Of a DNA stretch of 64,000 bases, positions 56,270-64,000 are shown in pieces. How positions within the stretch are numbered: position 1 is the first letter of the stretch; every line of letters begins with the position of its first letter. Source of the stretch: Pseudomonas sp. MM211 (GTDB lineage: Bacteria; Pseudomonadota; Gammaproteobacteria; Pseudomonadales; Pseudomonadaceae); contig NZ_CP081942.1 in assembly GCF_020386635.1 (NCBI RefSeq), positions 4,960,001 through 5,024,000 of the forward strand, read 5' to 3'. The position numbers and the translations under genes were made by a program. Below the pieces are notes generated by a model. That model was not told where the DNA came from. It worked only from the letters and a program-made list of their open reading frames with translations, and ran no database searches.

Positions 56270-57133
56270 TTACTGCTTGCTGGCAGCAACCTGGGCAGCG
56301 ACTTCGGCAGCGAAGTCAGTCTCGCCCTTGTCGATACCTTCGCCCACTTCGTAACGCACGAAGGAAACGATTTCAGCACCGGCTTTCTTGACCAGGTCAC
56401 CGACCTTGACTTCTGGATCCATGATGAAGGCTTGCTCAACCAGGCTGGCTTCGGCCAGGAACTTGTTGATACGGCCCTTGATCATGTTCTCGACGATGTT
56501 TTCCGGCTTGCCAGCGATCTTGTCGGCGTTCAGTTGCAGGAAGATTTCTTTTTCCTTGGCAACCAGCTCTTCCGAGACCTGATCCGGGGTAACAACGGCT
56601 GGGTTGGAGGCAGCGACGTGCATGGCAACGTGCTTGGCCAGCTCGTCGTTACCGCCTTTCAGAACGACCAGAACACCGATACGGTGACCGTGCAGGTAGG
56701 CACCAACGGTTTCACCGGAAACAGCAGTCAAACGACGGATGTTGACGTTCTCACCGCACTTGGCAACCAGCGCTTCACGAGCGGACTCGCGCGAAGCGAT
56801 CAGCGGAGCGACTTCGGTCAGGTTCTGAGCGAAGGCTTCGTTCAGGCTGTCTTTTACGAAGCCTTTGAAGTCGTCCTGCAGAGCCAGGAAGTCGGTCTGC
56901 GAGTTGACTTCGATGATCACGCCACGGCCACCTTCGACGCGAGCGGCGATAGCACCCTCAGCGGCGATGTTGCCAGCTTTCTTGGCGGCCTTGATGGCAC
57001 CCGAAGCGCGCATGTCGTCAATGGCCTTCTCGATATCGCCACCAGCGGCAACCAGGGCCTTCTTGCATTCCATCATGCCTTGGGCGGTGCGCTCGCGCAG
57101 TTCTTTAACCAGGGCTGCAGTAATCTCTGCCAT
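56270..57133 (-). CDS. tsf: Elongation factor Ts
   Basis: A 287-residue guanine-nucleotide exchange factor for EF-Tu. The N-terminal module opens with ITAALVKELRERTAQGMMEC (20 residues) and includes KKALVAAGGD. The EF-Tu-contacting SQTDFLALQDDF motif is at about residue 78. The C-terminal dimerisation module and the short alanine-rich tail are normal. ATG 57133 begins MAEITAALVK. A terminator-like hairpin lies between it and rpsB. Confidence 0.97.
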   Translation of the reverse strand: MAEITAALVKELRERTAQGMMECKKALVAAGGDIEKAIDDMRASGAIKAAKKAGNIAAEGAIAARVEGGRGVIIEVNSQTDFLALQDDFKGFVKDSLNEAFAQNLTEVAPLIASRESAREALVAKCGENVNIRRLTAVSGETVGAYLHGHRIGVLVVLKGGNDELAKHVAMHVAASNPAVVTPDQVSEELVAKEKEIFLQLNADKIAGKPENIVENMIKGRINKFLAEASLVEQAFIMDPEVKVGDLVKKAGAEIVSFVRYEVGEGIDKGETDFAAEVAAQVAASKQ

Positions 57134-57202
57134 TTTGAAAATCCTCTTTGGTAGGTCTTCAACCATCGCCCGTCATAACAGGCGATCAAATCTGTGAGTG
57201 GC

Positions 57203-57228
57203 AAAAAGGGGGCCTAGCCCCCTTTTTG
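57203..57228 (-). terminator. Rho-independent terminator/attenuator between rpsB and tsf
   Basis: AAAAAGGGGGC-ta-GGCCCCCTTTTT is a perfect hairpin with a T-run in the leftward direction. It should reduce transcription of tsf relative to rpsB. Confidence 0.85.
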
Positions 57229-57263
57229 CGCAGCGCATAACACTAGATGCTCTGCGTTACCGC

Positions 57264-58007
57264 TTAGCCTTCGGCAGCTTCAGCAGCCGGTGCTTCTTCG
57301 ACGAACGCTTCGGTAGCGCCACCAGCGTTGCTGCGAGCACGAATCACGGCGTCAGCCATGGCACCCATGTACAGCTGGATGGCGCGGATGGCGTCGTCGT
57401 TACCCGGGATGATGTAGTCAACACCTTCTGGGCTGCTGTTGGTATCGACAACGCCGATTACCGGGATGCCCAGCTTGTTGGCTTCGGTGATCGCGATGCG
57501 CTCGTGATCAACGTCGATGACGAACAGAGCGTCCGGCAGACCGCCCATGTCCTTGATACCACCCAGGCTGCGATCCAGTTTTTCCAGATCGCGCGAGCGC
57601 ATCAGCGCTTCTTTCTTGGTCAGCTTGGTGAAAGTGCCGTCCTGGGACTGCACTTCCAGATCACGCAGACGCTTGATCGAAGCACGGATGGTTTTGTAGT
57701 TGGTGAGCATGCCACCCAACCAGCGGTGATCGACGAACGGCGAGTTGCAACGAGCAGCTTCTTCGCGAACGATCTTGCCAGCGGAACGCTTGGTGCCGAC
57801 GAACAGGATCTTGTTCTTGCCAGCAGCCAGCTTTTCAACGAACGCCAGGGCGTCGTTGAACATCGGCAGGGTCTTCTCAAGGTTGATGATGTGAATCTTG
57901 TTACGCGCGCCGAAAATGTATTTGCCCATTTTCGGGTTCCAGTAACGGGTCTGGTGACCGAAGTGCACACCGGCCTTCAGCATATCGCGCATATTGACTT
58001 GGGACAT
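57264..58007 (-). CDS. rpsB: 30S ribosomal protein S2
   Basis: A 247-residue ribosomal protein. Opening [20 protein letters not shown] (20 residues), then [20 protein letters not shown] (20 residues), [14 protein letters not shown] and the C-terminal block [20 protein letters not shown] (20 residues). A short alanine/glutamate-rich tail ([10 protein letters not shown]) follows. ATG 58007 was chosen for the conserved start. It opens the long leftward block; a structured leader and promoter are expected between it and map. Confidence 0.97.
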   Translation of the reverse strand: MSQVNMRDMLKAGVHFGHQTRYWNPKMGKYIFGARNKIHIINLEKTLPMFNDALAFVEKLAAGKNKILFVGTKRSAGKIVREEAARCNSPFVDHRWLGGMLTNYKTIRASIKRLRDLEVQSQDGTFTKLTKKEALMRSRDLEKLDRSLGGIKDMGGLPDALFVIDVDHERIAITEANKLGIPVIGVVDTNSSPEGVDYIIPGNDDAIRAIQLYMGAMADAVIRARSNAGGATEAFVEEAPAAEAAEG

Positions 58008-58150
58008 GGTAGTTCCTTGATAAGTCGGGTTAGGCCTCCACGCGTCCCAATTTCCAACCCTTGCGGGCACCCAGGAAATCGTGTCGACACGTGTGTGGGG
58101 TTAAGCTTTCGGGGTCTGCCCCGTAAAGCGGCGCGTTTTATACCATAAAA
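58008..58150 (-). promoter_or_regulatory. rpsB promoter and probable leader RNA
   Basis: Leftward, TATAAA (58143-58138) is followed by a GC-rich discriminator (ACGCGCCGC), typical of stringently controlled ribosomal promoters. The transcript leader of about 120 bases contains GGGGCAGACCCC and ACACGTGTCGACACG hairpins. S2 autoregulates through such a leader in gamma-proteobacteria. The -35 hexamer is not clear. Confidence 0.45.
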
Positions 58151-58272
58151 AGTAGCCCCAAGCTAGCCACTCAAACAGCCTGGCGACCAGGCCAGTGTAG
58201 CCCCACGGCTTCAAGGTTCCAGGTGCAAACTGTTACCATGCTGCCCTTATATATAAAGATACAGAGATCACC

Positions 58273-59073
58273 ATGACCGTCACCCTCAAGACGCCCGATG
58301 AAATCGAGAAAATGCGCATCGCCGGCCGCCTGGCCGCCGAAGTGCTGGAGATGATCGCCGAGCATGTCAAACCAGGCGTCACCACGGACGAACTGAACAC
58401 CCTCTGCCATGACCATATCGTCAACGTGCAGAAGGCCATCCCCGCGCCGCTTAATTACGGCGCCGCACCAGGCCGCCCTGGTTTTCCCAAGTCCATCTGC
58501 ACCTCGCTCAACCATGTGGTATGCCACGGCATCCCCAATGACAAGCCGCTCAAGGACGGTGATGTGATGAACATCGACGTCACCGTGATCAAGGACGGCT
58601 ACTACGGCGACACCAGCCGCATGTTTCATGTCGGCAGCGTTCCGGAGTGGGCTGAGCGCCTGTCACGCATCACCCAGGAATGCCTGTACAAAGGCATCGA
58701 AGTGGTGCGCCCCGGCGCCCGTCTGGGCGACATCGGCGAAGTGATCCAGAAGCATGCCGAGAAGCATGGTTTCTCGGTGGTGCGCGAGTTCTGCGGCCAT
58801 GGTATCGGCTCGGTCTTCCACGAAGACCCGCAGGTACTGCACTACGGCCGTGCCGGCACCGGCATGGAGCTCAAGGAAGGCATGACCTTCACCATCGAAC
58901 CGATGATCAACCAGGGCCGCGCAGAAACCCGCGTACTGGGTGACGGCTGGACTGCGATCACCAAGGATCGCAAGTTGTCCGCACAGTGGGAGCACACCCT
59001 GCTGGTCACTGCCGATGGTTACGAGATCTTCACCCTGCGCGCAGATGACACCATCGCACGCGTTTCTCCCTGA
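58273..59073 (+). CDS. map: Methionine aminopeptidase (type I)
   Basis: A 266-residue enzyme removing the N-terminal Met from nascent proteins. Metal ligands: two Asp in NIDVTVIKDGYYGDTSRMFH (20 residues), His in EFCGHGIGSVFHEDP, Glu in FTIEPMIN and Glu in SAQWEHTLLVT. The opening VTLKTPDEIEKMRIAGRLAA (20 residues) is typical. It is divergent from rpsB and leads glnD by 38 bases, as in other pseudomonads. Confidence 0.97.
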   Translation: MTVTLKTPDEIEKMRIAGRLAAEVLEMIAEHVKPGVTTDELNTLCHDHIVNVQKAIPAPLNYGAAPGRPGFPKSICTSLNHVVCHGIPNDKPLKDGDVMNIDVTVIKDGYYGDTSRMFHVGSVPEWAERLSRITQECLYKGIEVVRPGARLGDIGEVIQKHAEKHGFSVVREFCGHGIGSVFHEDPQVLHYGRAGTGMELKEGMTFTIEPMINQGRAETRVLGDGWTAITKDRKLSAQWEHTLLVTADGYEIFTLRADDTIARVSP

Positions 59074-59111
59074 TCTCGAACCACGCCTATAGATAGAAGG
59101 AAGGCCGCCGT

Positions 59112-61808
59112 ATGCCGCAGGTAGACTCCGAGTTGTTTGATCGCGGCCAGTTCCAGGCGGAACTGGCGCTCAAGTCCAGCCCCATCGGCGCCTTCAAGAA
59201 AGCCATTCGCCGCGCCCACGATGTGCTTGACGCGCGCTTTCGGGGCGGCCGCGATGTGCGTCGCCTGGTCGAAGATCGTGCCTGGTTTACCGACCAGATA
59301 CTGCTAGAAGCCTGGAATCGTTTTTCCTGGAGCACAGATGCCGAAATCGCCCTGCTGGCAGTGGGTGGCTATGGCCGTGGCGAGCTGCACCCGTATTCGG
59401 ATATCGACCTGCTGATCCTGCTCGGTAGCGACGATCAGGAAACCTTCCGCGACGCGATCGAAGGCTTTCTCACCCTGCTCTGGGACATCGGCCTGGAAGT
59501 TGGCCAAAGCGTACGCTCGGTCGCCGAGTGTGCCGAAGAATCCCGCGCCGACCTGACCGTCATCACCAACCTGATGGAAAGCCGCACCATTGCCGGTCAC
59601 GAGCACCTGCGTGGGCGCATGCAGGAAGTCACCTCCAGCGCACACATGTGGCCAAGCCAGGAGTTCTTCCTGGCCAAGCGTAATGAGCAGAAAAGCCGAC
59701 ACGCCAAGTACAACGACACCGAGTACAACCTGGAGCCCAACGTCAAAGGCTCACCTGGCGGGCTGCGCGACATCCAGACCATCCTGTGGATTGCACGCCG
59801 CCACTTCGGCACGCTCAATCTGCACGCGATGGTTGGCCAGGGTTTCCTGCTGGAAAGCGAATACACCCTGCTGGCCTCCTCCCAGGAATTTCTCTGGAAG
59901 GTGCGTTATGCCCTGCACATGCTGGCGGGTCGCGCCGAAGACCGTTTGCTGTTCGACCATCAGAGCAAGGTGGCCGAACTACTGGGCTACAACGAAGGCG
60001 ACACCAAGCGCACTATCGAACGCTTCATGCAGAAGTACTACCGGGTGGTGATGGCCATCGCCGAGCTGAGCGACCTGATCAACCAGCACTTTGAAGAAGA
60101 AATTCTGCGTGCCGGTGAGAGTGGCCCGGCCACACCACTGAACAGCCGCTTCCAGGTTCGTGACGGTTACATCGAAGTCACCCACCCGAACGTATTCAAG
60201 CGCACGCCGTTCGCCATCATCGAAATCTTCGTGCTGATGGCCCAGCACCCGCATCTCAGTGGTGTGTGCGCGGACACCATCCGCCTGCTGCGCGACCACC
60301 GGCACCTGATCGACGACGATTTCCGCAAGGACATCCGCAATACCAGCCTGTTTATCGAGCTGTTCAAGTGCGAACAGGGCATCCACCGCAACCTGCGGCG
60401 CATGAACCGCTACGGCATTCTCGGCCGCTACCTGCCGGAGTTCGGCCATATCGTCGGGCAGATGCAGCACGACCTGTTCCACATCTATACGGTCGATGCC
60501 CACACACTCAACCTGATCAAACACCTGCGCAAGTTCAAATGGCCGGAGCTGGCGGAGAAATTCCCCCTGGCCAGCAAACTGATCGACAAGCTGCCCAAAC
60601 CCGAACTGATCTACCTCGCCGGGCTCTATCACGATATCGGCAAGGGCCGAGGCGGCGACCACTCGGAACTGGGCGCCATCGATGCCGAAGCGTTTGGCCA
60701 GCGTCACCATCTGCCAACCTGGGACACCGGGCTGATCGTCTGGCTGGTGCAGAACCACCTGGCGATGTCGACCACCGCTCAGCGCAAGGATCTGTCCGAC
60801 CCGCAGGTGATCCACGATTTCGCGGCCTTCGTGGGCGACCAGACCCACCTGGATTATCTCTACGTGCTCACCGTGGCAGACATCAACGCCACCAACCCGA
60901 GCCTGTGGAACTCCTGGCGTGCCAGCCTGATGCGCCAGCTCTACACGGAAACCAAGCGAGCCCTGCGCCGCGGCCTGGAAAATCCGGTGGAGCGCGAAGA
61001 GCAGATCCGTCTGACTCAAAGCGCGGCGCTGGATACTCTGGTACGCGGCGGCACCGACTCCGATGAAGTCGAACAACTCTGGTCGCAACTGGGCGATGAC
61101 TACTTCCTGCGCCACACGGCCAGCGATGTGGCCTGGCATACCGATGCGATTCTCCAGCACCCGAGCGACGGCGGCCCGCTGGTGCTGGTCAAGGAAACGA
61201 CGCAGCGCGAGTTCGAAGGCGGCACGCAGATTTTCATCTACGCACCGGATCAGCATGATTTCTTCGCGGTGACGGTGGCCGCCATGGCGCAGCTGAACCT
61301 GAACATTCACGACGCACGAATTCTCACCTCGACCAGCCAGTTCACGCTCGATACCTACATCGTGCTGGAGGTGGAAGGTGGCTCCATCGGCGATAATCCA
61401 CAGCGCATCAAGCAGATTCGCCAGAGCCTGATCGATACCCTGAAGCACCCGGACGAGTACCCCAACATCATTCAGCGTCGGGTGCCGCGCCAGCTCAAGC
61501 ACTTCGCTTTCGCGCCGCAGGTGACCATCCACAACGACGCCCAGCGGCCCGTCACCGTGCTGGAGCTGACCGCGCCGGATCGCCCCGGCCTACTGGCCAA
61601 GATCGGCCGGATATTCCTGGACTTCGACCTGTCACTGCAGAACGCCAAGATCGCCACGCTGGGCGAACGCGTAGAGGACGTCTTCTTCGTCACCGACGCC
61701 AACAACCAGCCGCTGTCCGACCCGGAGCTGTGCGCACGCCTGCAGCAGACCATCATCACCAAGCTGTCGGCGACCAGCAGCCCAAGCCCACTGCAGATCA
61801 GTATCTAA
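59112..61808 (+). CDS. glnD: Bifunctional PII uridylyltransferase/uridylyl-removing enzyme
   Basis: An 898-residue nitrogen sensor that adds UMP to PII (GlnB/GlnK) at low glutamine and removes it at high glutamine. Domains in order: nucleotidyltransferase ([20 protein letters not shown], about residue 80), a helical domain, an HD domain ([18 protein letters not shown], about 505), and two ACT domains ([18 protein letters not shown] near 710; [20 protein letters not shown] near 820). AGAAGGAAGG lies before the ATG. It is co-directional with map and, beyond a leftward chemoreceptor gene, dapC. Confidence 0.97.
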   Translation: MPQVDSELFDRGQFQAELALKSSPIGAFKKAIRRAHDVLDARFRGGRDVRRLVEDRAWFTDQILLEAWNRFSWSTDAEIALLAVGGYGRGELHPYSDIDLLILLGSDDQETFRDAIEGFLTLLWDIGLEVGQSVRSVAECAEESRADLTVITNLMESRTIAGHEHLRGRMQEVTSSAHMWPSQEFFLAKRNEQKSRHAKYNDTEYNLEPNVKGSPGGLRDIQTILWIARRHFGTLNLHAMVGQGFLLESEYTLLASSQEFLWKVRYALHMLAGRAEDRLLFDHQSKVAELLGYNEGDTKRTIERFMQKYYRVVMAIAELSDLINQHFEEEILRAGESGPATPLNSRFQVRDGYIEVTHPNVFKRTPFAIIEIFVLMAQHPHLSGVCADTIRLLRDHRHLIDDDFRKDIRNTSLFIELFKCEQGIHRNLRRMNRYGILGRYLPEFGHIVGQMQHDLFHIYTVDAHTLNLIKHLRKFKWPELAEKFPLASKLIDKLPKPELIYLAGLYHDIGKGRGGDHSELGAIDAEAFGQRHHLPTWDTGLIVWLVQNHLAMSTTAQRKDLSDPQVIHDFAAFVGDQTHLDYLYVLTVADINATNPSLWNSWRASLMRQLYTETKRALRRGLENPVEREEQIRLTQSAALDTLVRGGTDSDEVEQLWSQLGDDYFLRHTASDVAWHTDAILQHPSDGGPLVLVKETTQREFEGGTQIFIYAPDQHDFFAVTVAAMAQLNLNIHDARILTSTSQFTLDTYIVLEVEGGSIGDNPQRIKQIRQSLIDTLKHPDEYPNIIQRRVPRQLKHFAFAPQVTIHNDAQRPVTVLELTAPDRPGLLAKIGRIFLDFDLSLQNAKIATLGERVEDVFFVTDANNQPLSDPELCARLQQTIITKLSATSSPSPLQISI

Positions 61809-61816
61809 CAGGCAAA

Positions 61817-61847
61817 CCGCTAGGGCCTCGCAACGAGGCCCTAGCGG
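61817..61847. terminator. Perfect hairpin between glnD and the chemoreceptor gene
   Basis: CCGCTAGGGCCTCG-caa-CGAGGCCCTAGCGG is a perfect 14-bp stem without a long T-run on either side. It lies between convergent genes and may end both transcripts. Confidence 0.55.
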
Positions 61848-61859
61848 TATTCAGCGCTC

Positions 61860-63752
61860 TCAAATCCTGAAACTGTCCACCAGTTGCTTGAGGCGCCCGA
61901 CCTGCTGATCCAGCTCGGTACAGGCGTTGAGGCTGGACTGCAGGTTGCGCACGCCGTCCTGGTTGAGGGTGTTTATCTCGGTAATGTCCATGTTCAGGCT
62001 TTCGATCACCGAGGTCTGCTCCTCGGTGGCGGTGGCCACGGACTGGTTCATGCCGTCGATCTCGCCGATGCGACGGGTCACGCCACGCAGATTCTCACCG
62101 GCCTGCCCGCCGATGCGTACGCTGTCATCGCTGAAGCGACGGCTCTCGCCCATGGTCGTCACGGCGTCACGAGCACCGGCCTGCAACTGCTCGATCATCT
62201 GCTGGATTTCCTGAGCCGAGCTCTGGGTGCGTTGCGCCAGGTTGCGTACTTCATCCGCGACCACGGCGAAACCACGTCCGGCCTCACCGGCACGAGCCGC
62301 TTCGATGGCGGCGTTGAGCGCCAGCAGGTTGGTCTGCTCGGAAATCCCCTTGATCACATCGAGAATCTGACCGATATCGCTGCTCTTCTGGCTCAGCACT
62401 TCGATATGGCTGCCGGACGCCTGGATCTTGTCCGACAAGTCGCCCATGGAGCCTAGGGTACGCTCGACCATCTTCTGCCCTTCTTCGGCATCACGGCGGG
62501 CATCGCTGGCCTGCACCGACGCATCGGCGGCGTTGCGGGCGATTTCCTGGGCGGCAGCGCCCAATTCGTTGATGGCTGCGGCAACACTATCAGTACGCGC
62601 GGCCTGTTCACTGGAGTTGCCCATTGAGGCGTTTGACGCCTCGACCACCATGCTCACCCGCGCATGCACTTCACGGGTCGCCGAAGCCACTTCACGGATC
62701 GACTCGTGGATACGCTCGACAAAGCGGTTGAAGGCACCCGCCAGTTCGCCGAACTCGTCACCGGAATCGATTTTCAGGCGCTGGGTCAGATCGCCCTCGC
62801 CTTCGGCGATGCCGCCCATGGCGTGGCTCATCACGTGCAGCGGGCGCAGCAGAATGCGGATCAGCGCGCCAAGCAACAGCAGGATCGCGATTACCCCGAT
62901 GACCGTGGACATCAGCGCCGAGATACGGAACTCTTGCAGGGCGGCGAACGCTTTGCCCTGGTCGACGGACAGGCCGACGTACCAACGCACCCCGGCCAGC
63001 CCCTGAACCGGCAGGAAGGTGACGATGCGCGCGCTGCCATCGACAGCGGAGACATCCTGCAGACCGGACTCCAGGCGCGGAGCACCACCAGGGAACAGAT
63101 CCGGCAGCTTCTTGAGCACCAGGCTCTTATCCGGATGTACCAGCACCGTGCCCTTGTCGTCGACCAGGAAGGCATACCCCATGCCGCCCAGATCGAAGGA
63201 GTTGAGGATATCGTCGATGGTCTGCAGCTTCAGGTCACCGCCCACCACACCCTGCAGGTTACCGCCAGCGTTGACGGGACGGGTGATGGTGATCAGCAGG
63301 CCATCGCGTGGGTCGGCGGCCAGGTAAGGCTCGGTAAGACCCGGGCCGCTGCTGCCGACCGCACTTTTGTACCAGGGGCGCTGACGCGGGTCGTAACCGG
63401 CGGGCAGCTCGCTAGGAGGAAACTGGGTGTAAGTACCGTCATTCTGGCCGTAATAGGCATACAGGAAGGCCGCAGCGATGCTGCGGTGCTGCAGGTTCCT
63501 GGCCAATGGCTCGGCGGCGCTGTCGTCCTGAACCGACTCGGCGAGGTTATCCAGCAACTGCATGCGGCCATTGAGCCAGTGTTGAATGTTACCGGTGGAC
63601 ACCTGGCCGACGTCATTGAGGTAGTTCGCCAGGTTGTCGCGGATCGAGCTGCGTTGCAGGTAGTCGTTGTAGAGGGCGAACGACGCAAAGGCTGCAATGA
63701 CCACCAGTGACGCAGCCAGCATGATCTTGTGGCTGAACTTGAGGGTGCGCAT
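61860..63752 (-). CDS. Methyl-accepting chemotaxis protein, Pct-like (dCache)
   Basis: A 630-residue chemoreceptor: transmembrane helix 1 (about residues 11-30), a periplasmic dCache domain (35-275), helix 2 (278-300), HAMP (about 300-355) and a signalling domain with the tip [20 protein letters not shown] (20 residues). The start [18 protein letters not shown] closely resembles PctA/PctB/PctC of P. aeruginosa, which bind amino acids. The amino-acid motif is only partly kept: Tyr120, Arg125, Trp127, Tyr128, Tyr143 and Asp173 are present, but the Asp two residues after Tyr143 is Ala145. A FliA promoter lies upstream. The ligand is uncertain. Confidence 0.93.
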   Translation of the reverse strand: MRTLKFSHKIMLAASLVVIAAFASFALYNDYLQRSSIRDNLANYLNDVGQVSTGNIQHWLNGRMQLLDNLAESVQDDSAAEPLARNLQHRSIAAAFLYAYYGQNDGTYTQFPPSELPAGYDPRQRPWYKSAVGSSGPGLTEPYLAADPRDGLLITITRPVNAGGNLQGVVGGDLKLQTIDDILNSFDLGGMGYAFLVDDKGTVLVHPDKSLVLKKLPDLFPGGAPRLESGLQDVSAVDGSARIVTFLPVQGLAGVRWYVGLSVDQGKAFAALQEFRISALMSTVIGVIAILLLLGALIRILLRPLHVMSHAMGGIAEGEGDLTQRLKIDSGDEFGELAGAFNRFVERIHESIREVASATREVHARVSMVVEASNASMGNSSEQAARTDSVAAAINELGAAAQEIARNAADASVQASDARRDAEEGQKMVERTLGSMGDLSDKIQASGSHIEVLSQKSSDIGQILDVIKGISEQTNLLALNAAIEAARAGEAGRGFAVVADEVRNLAQRTQSSAQEIQQMIEQLQAGARDAVTTMGESRRFSDDSVRIGGQAGENLRGVTRRIGEIDGMNQSVATATEEQTSVIESLNMDITEINTLNQDGVRNLQSSLNACTELDQQVGRLKQLVDSFRI

Positions 63753-63797
63753 AGAGGGTCTCGCTGAATGAAGGACTGAATACGGGTTGCAATCAGG

Positions 63798-63824
63798 CTA
63801 TCGGCTTGGAAGCGACTGTCTTTA
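63798..63824 (-). promoter_or_regulatory. FliA (sigma-28) promoter of the chemoreceptor gene
   Basis: Leftward, TAAAG (63824-63820), a 14-base spacer and GCCGATAG (63805-63798) match the flagellar sigma consensus TAAAG-N14/15-GCCGATAA with one mismatch. It lies 46 bases before the ATG, fitting expression with motility genes. Confidence 0.8.
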
Positions 63825-63884
63825 GAACCCCAAGCATCAGCTTAGCGACCAAAATTGATGGCAATCGGACAGACGAAGGGAATT

Positions 63885-63912
63885 TTGCTGGGACCGCCTC
63901 GCGTGCTAGTGT
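63885..63912 (+). promoter_or_regulatory. Possible sigma-70 promoter of the dapC-like gene
   Basis: TTGCTG (63885), a 16-base spacer and TAGTGT (63907) lie about 45 bases before the ATG at 63956. The match is weak. Confidence 0.3.
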
Positions 63913-63955
63913 CGGCAACTTTGTCGCCGCCCTACAAAGGACACGTCGGATCATC

Positions 63956-64000
63956 ATGAACCACGCCCTCGCCCAGCTGCAGCCCTACCCGTTCGAGAAA
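63956..64000 (+). CDS. dapC: Succinyldiaminopimelate transaminase, first 15 codons (dapC-like)
   Basis: Only the first 15 codons fall inside the window: MNHALAQLQPYPFEK, after a GGAT ribosome binding site. This opening is typical of the class I aminotransferase DapC of the lysine/diaminopimelate pathway in Pseudomonas, which usually lies near glnD. The call rests on the short N-terminus and on this synteny; the remainder is outside the window. Confidence 0.7.
   Translation, partial: MNHALAQLQPYPFEK

Noticed and set aside
59979..61532. 517-codon open frame antisense to glnD
   Set aside because: Shadow frame within a certain gene; composition is not protein-like.

Overview
This window looks like core chromosome of a Pseudomonas species. 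The evidence is the moderately high GC content, the gene order, and several regulatory signals typical of the genus. Three syntenic blocks support this: ispF-truD-surE-pcm-(DUF368)-nlpD-rpoS; rpsB-tsf-pyrH-frr-uppS-cdsA-dxr-rseP-bamA-skp-lpxD-fabZ-lpxA-lpxB-rnhB-dnaE-accA-tilS-pyrG-kdsA-eno-ftsB-ispD; and map-glnD-dapC. The species cannot be fixed from sequence reading alone. No prophage, insertion sequence, CRISPR array, tRNA or rRNA was seen.

Layout. 1-4.4 kb: end of pta, a PlsC-type acyltransferase, a REC-PAS-GGDEF diguanylate cyclase, an OmpA-like lipoprotein with an AlgU-type promoter, and a metallo-hydrolase. 4.6-11.3 kb: a lipid-linked block with a DUF1302/DUF1329 outer-membrane pair (DUF1302 carries a frameshift), a fatty-acyl-CoA ligase and a thiolase; a PsrA-like box sits upstream of the DUF pair. 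11.3-19.5 kb: LysE exporter, glycerate dehydrogenase, rsmC, a Mn2+ (yybP-ykoY) riboswitch before a TMEM165/GDT1-type exporter, an M48 lipoprotein protease, a catalytically degenerate SRAP/YedK protein, two tiny conserved proteins, an acyltransferase and YajG. 19.5-27.5 kb: mqo facing rpoS, then the rpoS-nlpD-...-ispF cluster read leftward.

27.5-31.9 kb: Dps, the glutathione-dependent formaldehyde pathway (frmA, fghA) with a divergent LysR regulator, and an HPF-like protein. 32-58 kb: one long leftward series of essential genes for translation, isoprenoid precursors, phospholipid, LPS lipid A and Kdo, outer-membrane assembly, DNA replication and central metabolism. 58.2-64 kb: map-glnD rightward, a Pct-like chemoreceptor with a clear FliA promoter leftward, and the first codons of a dapC-like gene.

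How the genes work together. The 32-58 kb block couples envelope building (dxr, ispD, uppS, cdsA, lpxA/B/D, fabZ, accA, kdsA, bamA, skp, rseP) to translation and nucleotide supply. rpoS, two PsrA-like boxes and the lipid genes suggest a fatty-acid to stationary-phase regulatory link; this is inference.

Two genes, DUF1302 (near 6248) and bamA (near 48874), are each broken by a single-base indel while the coding sequence on both sides is intact. bamA is essential, so an assembly or sequencing error is the most likely explanation there. The most interesting observations are the SRAP protein that has lost Cys2, Asn75 and His160 equivalents, the riboswitch whose closing stem overlaps the ribosome binding site, the paired palindromes upstream of DUF1302, and a chemoreceptor with an altered amino-acid binding motif.
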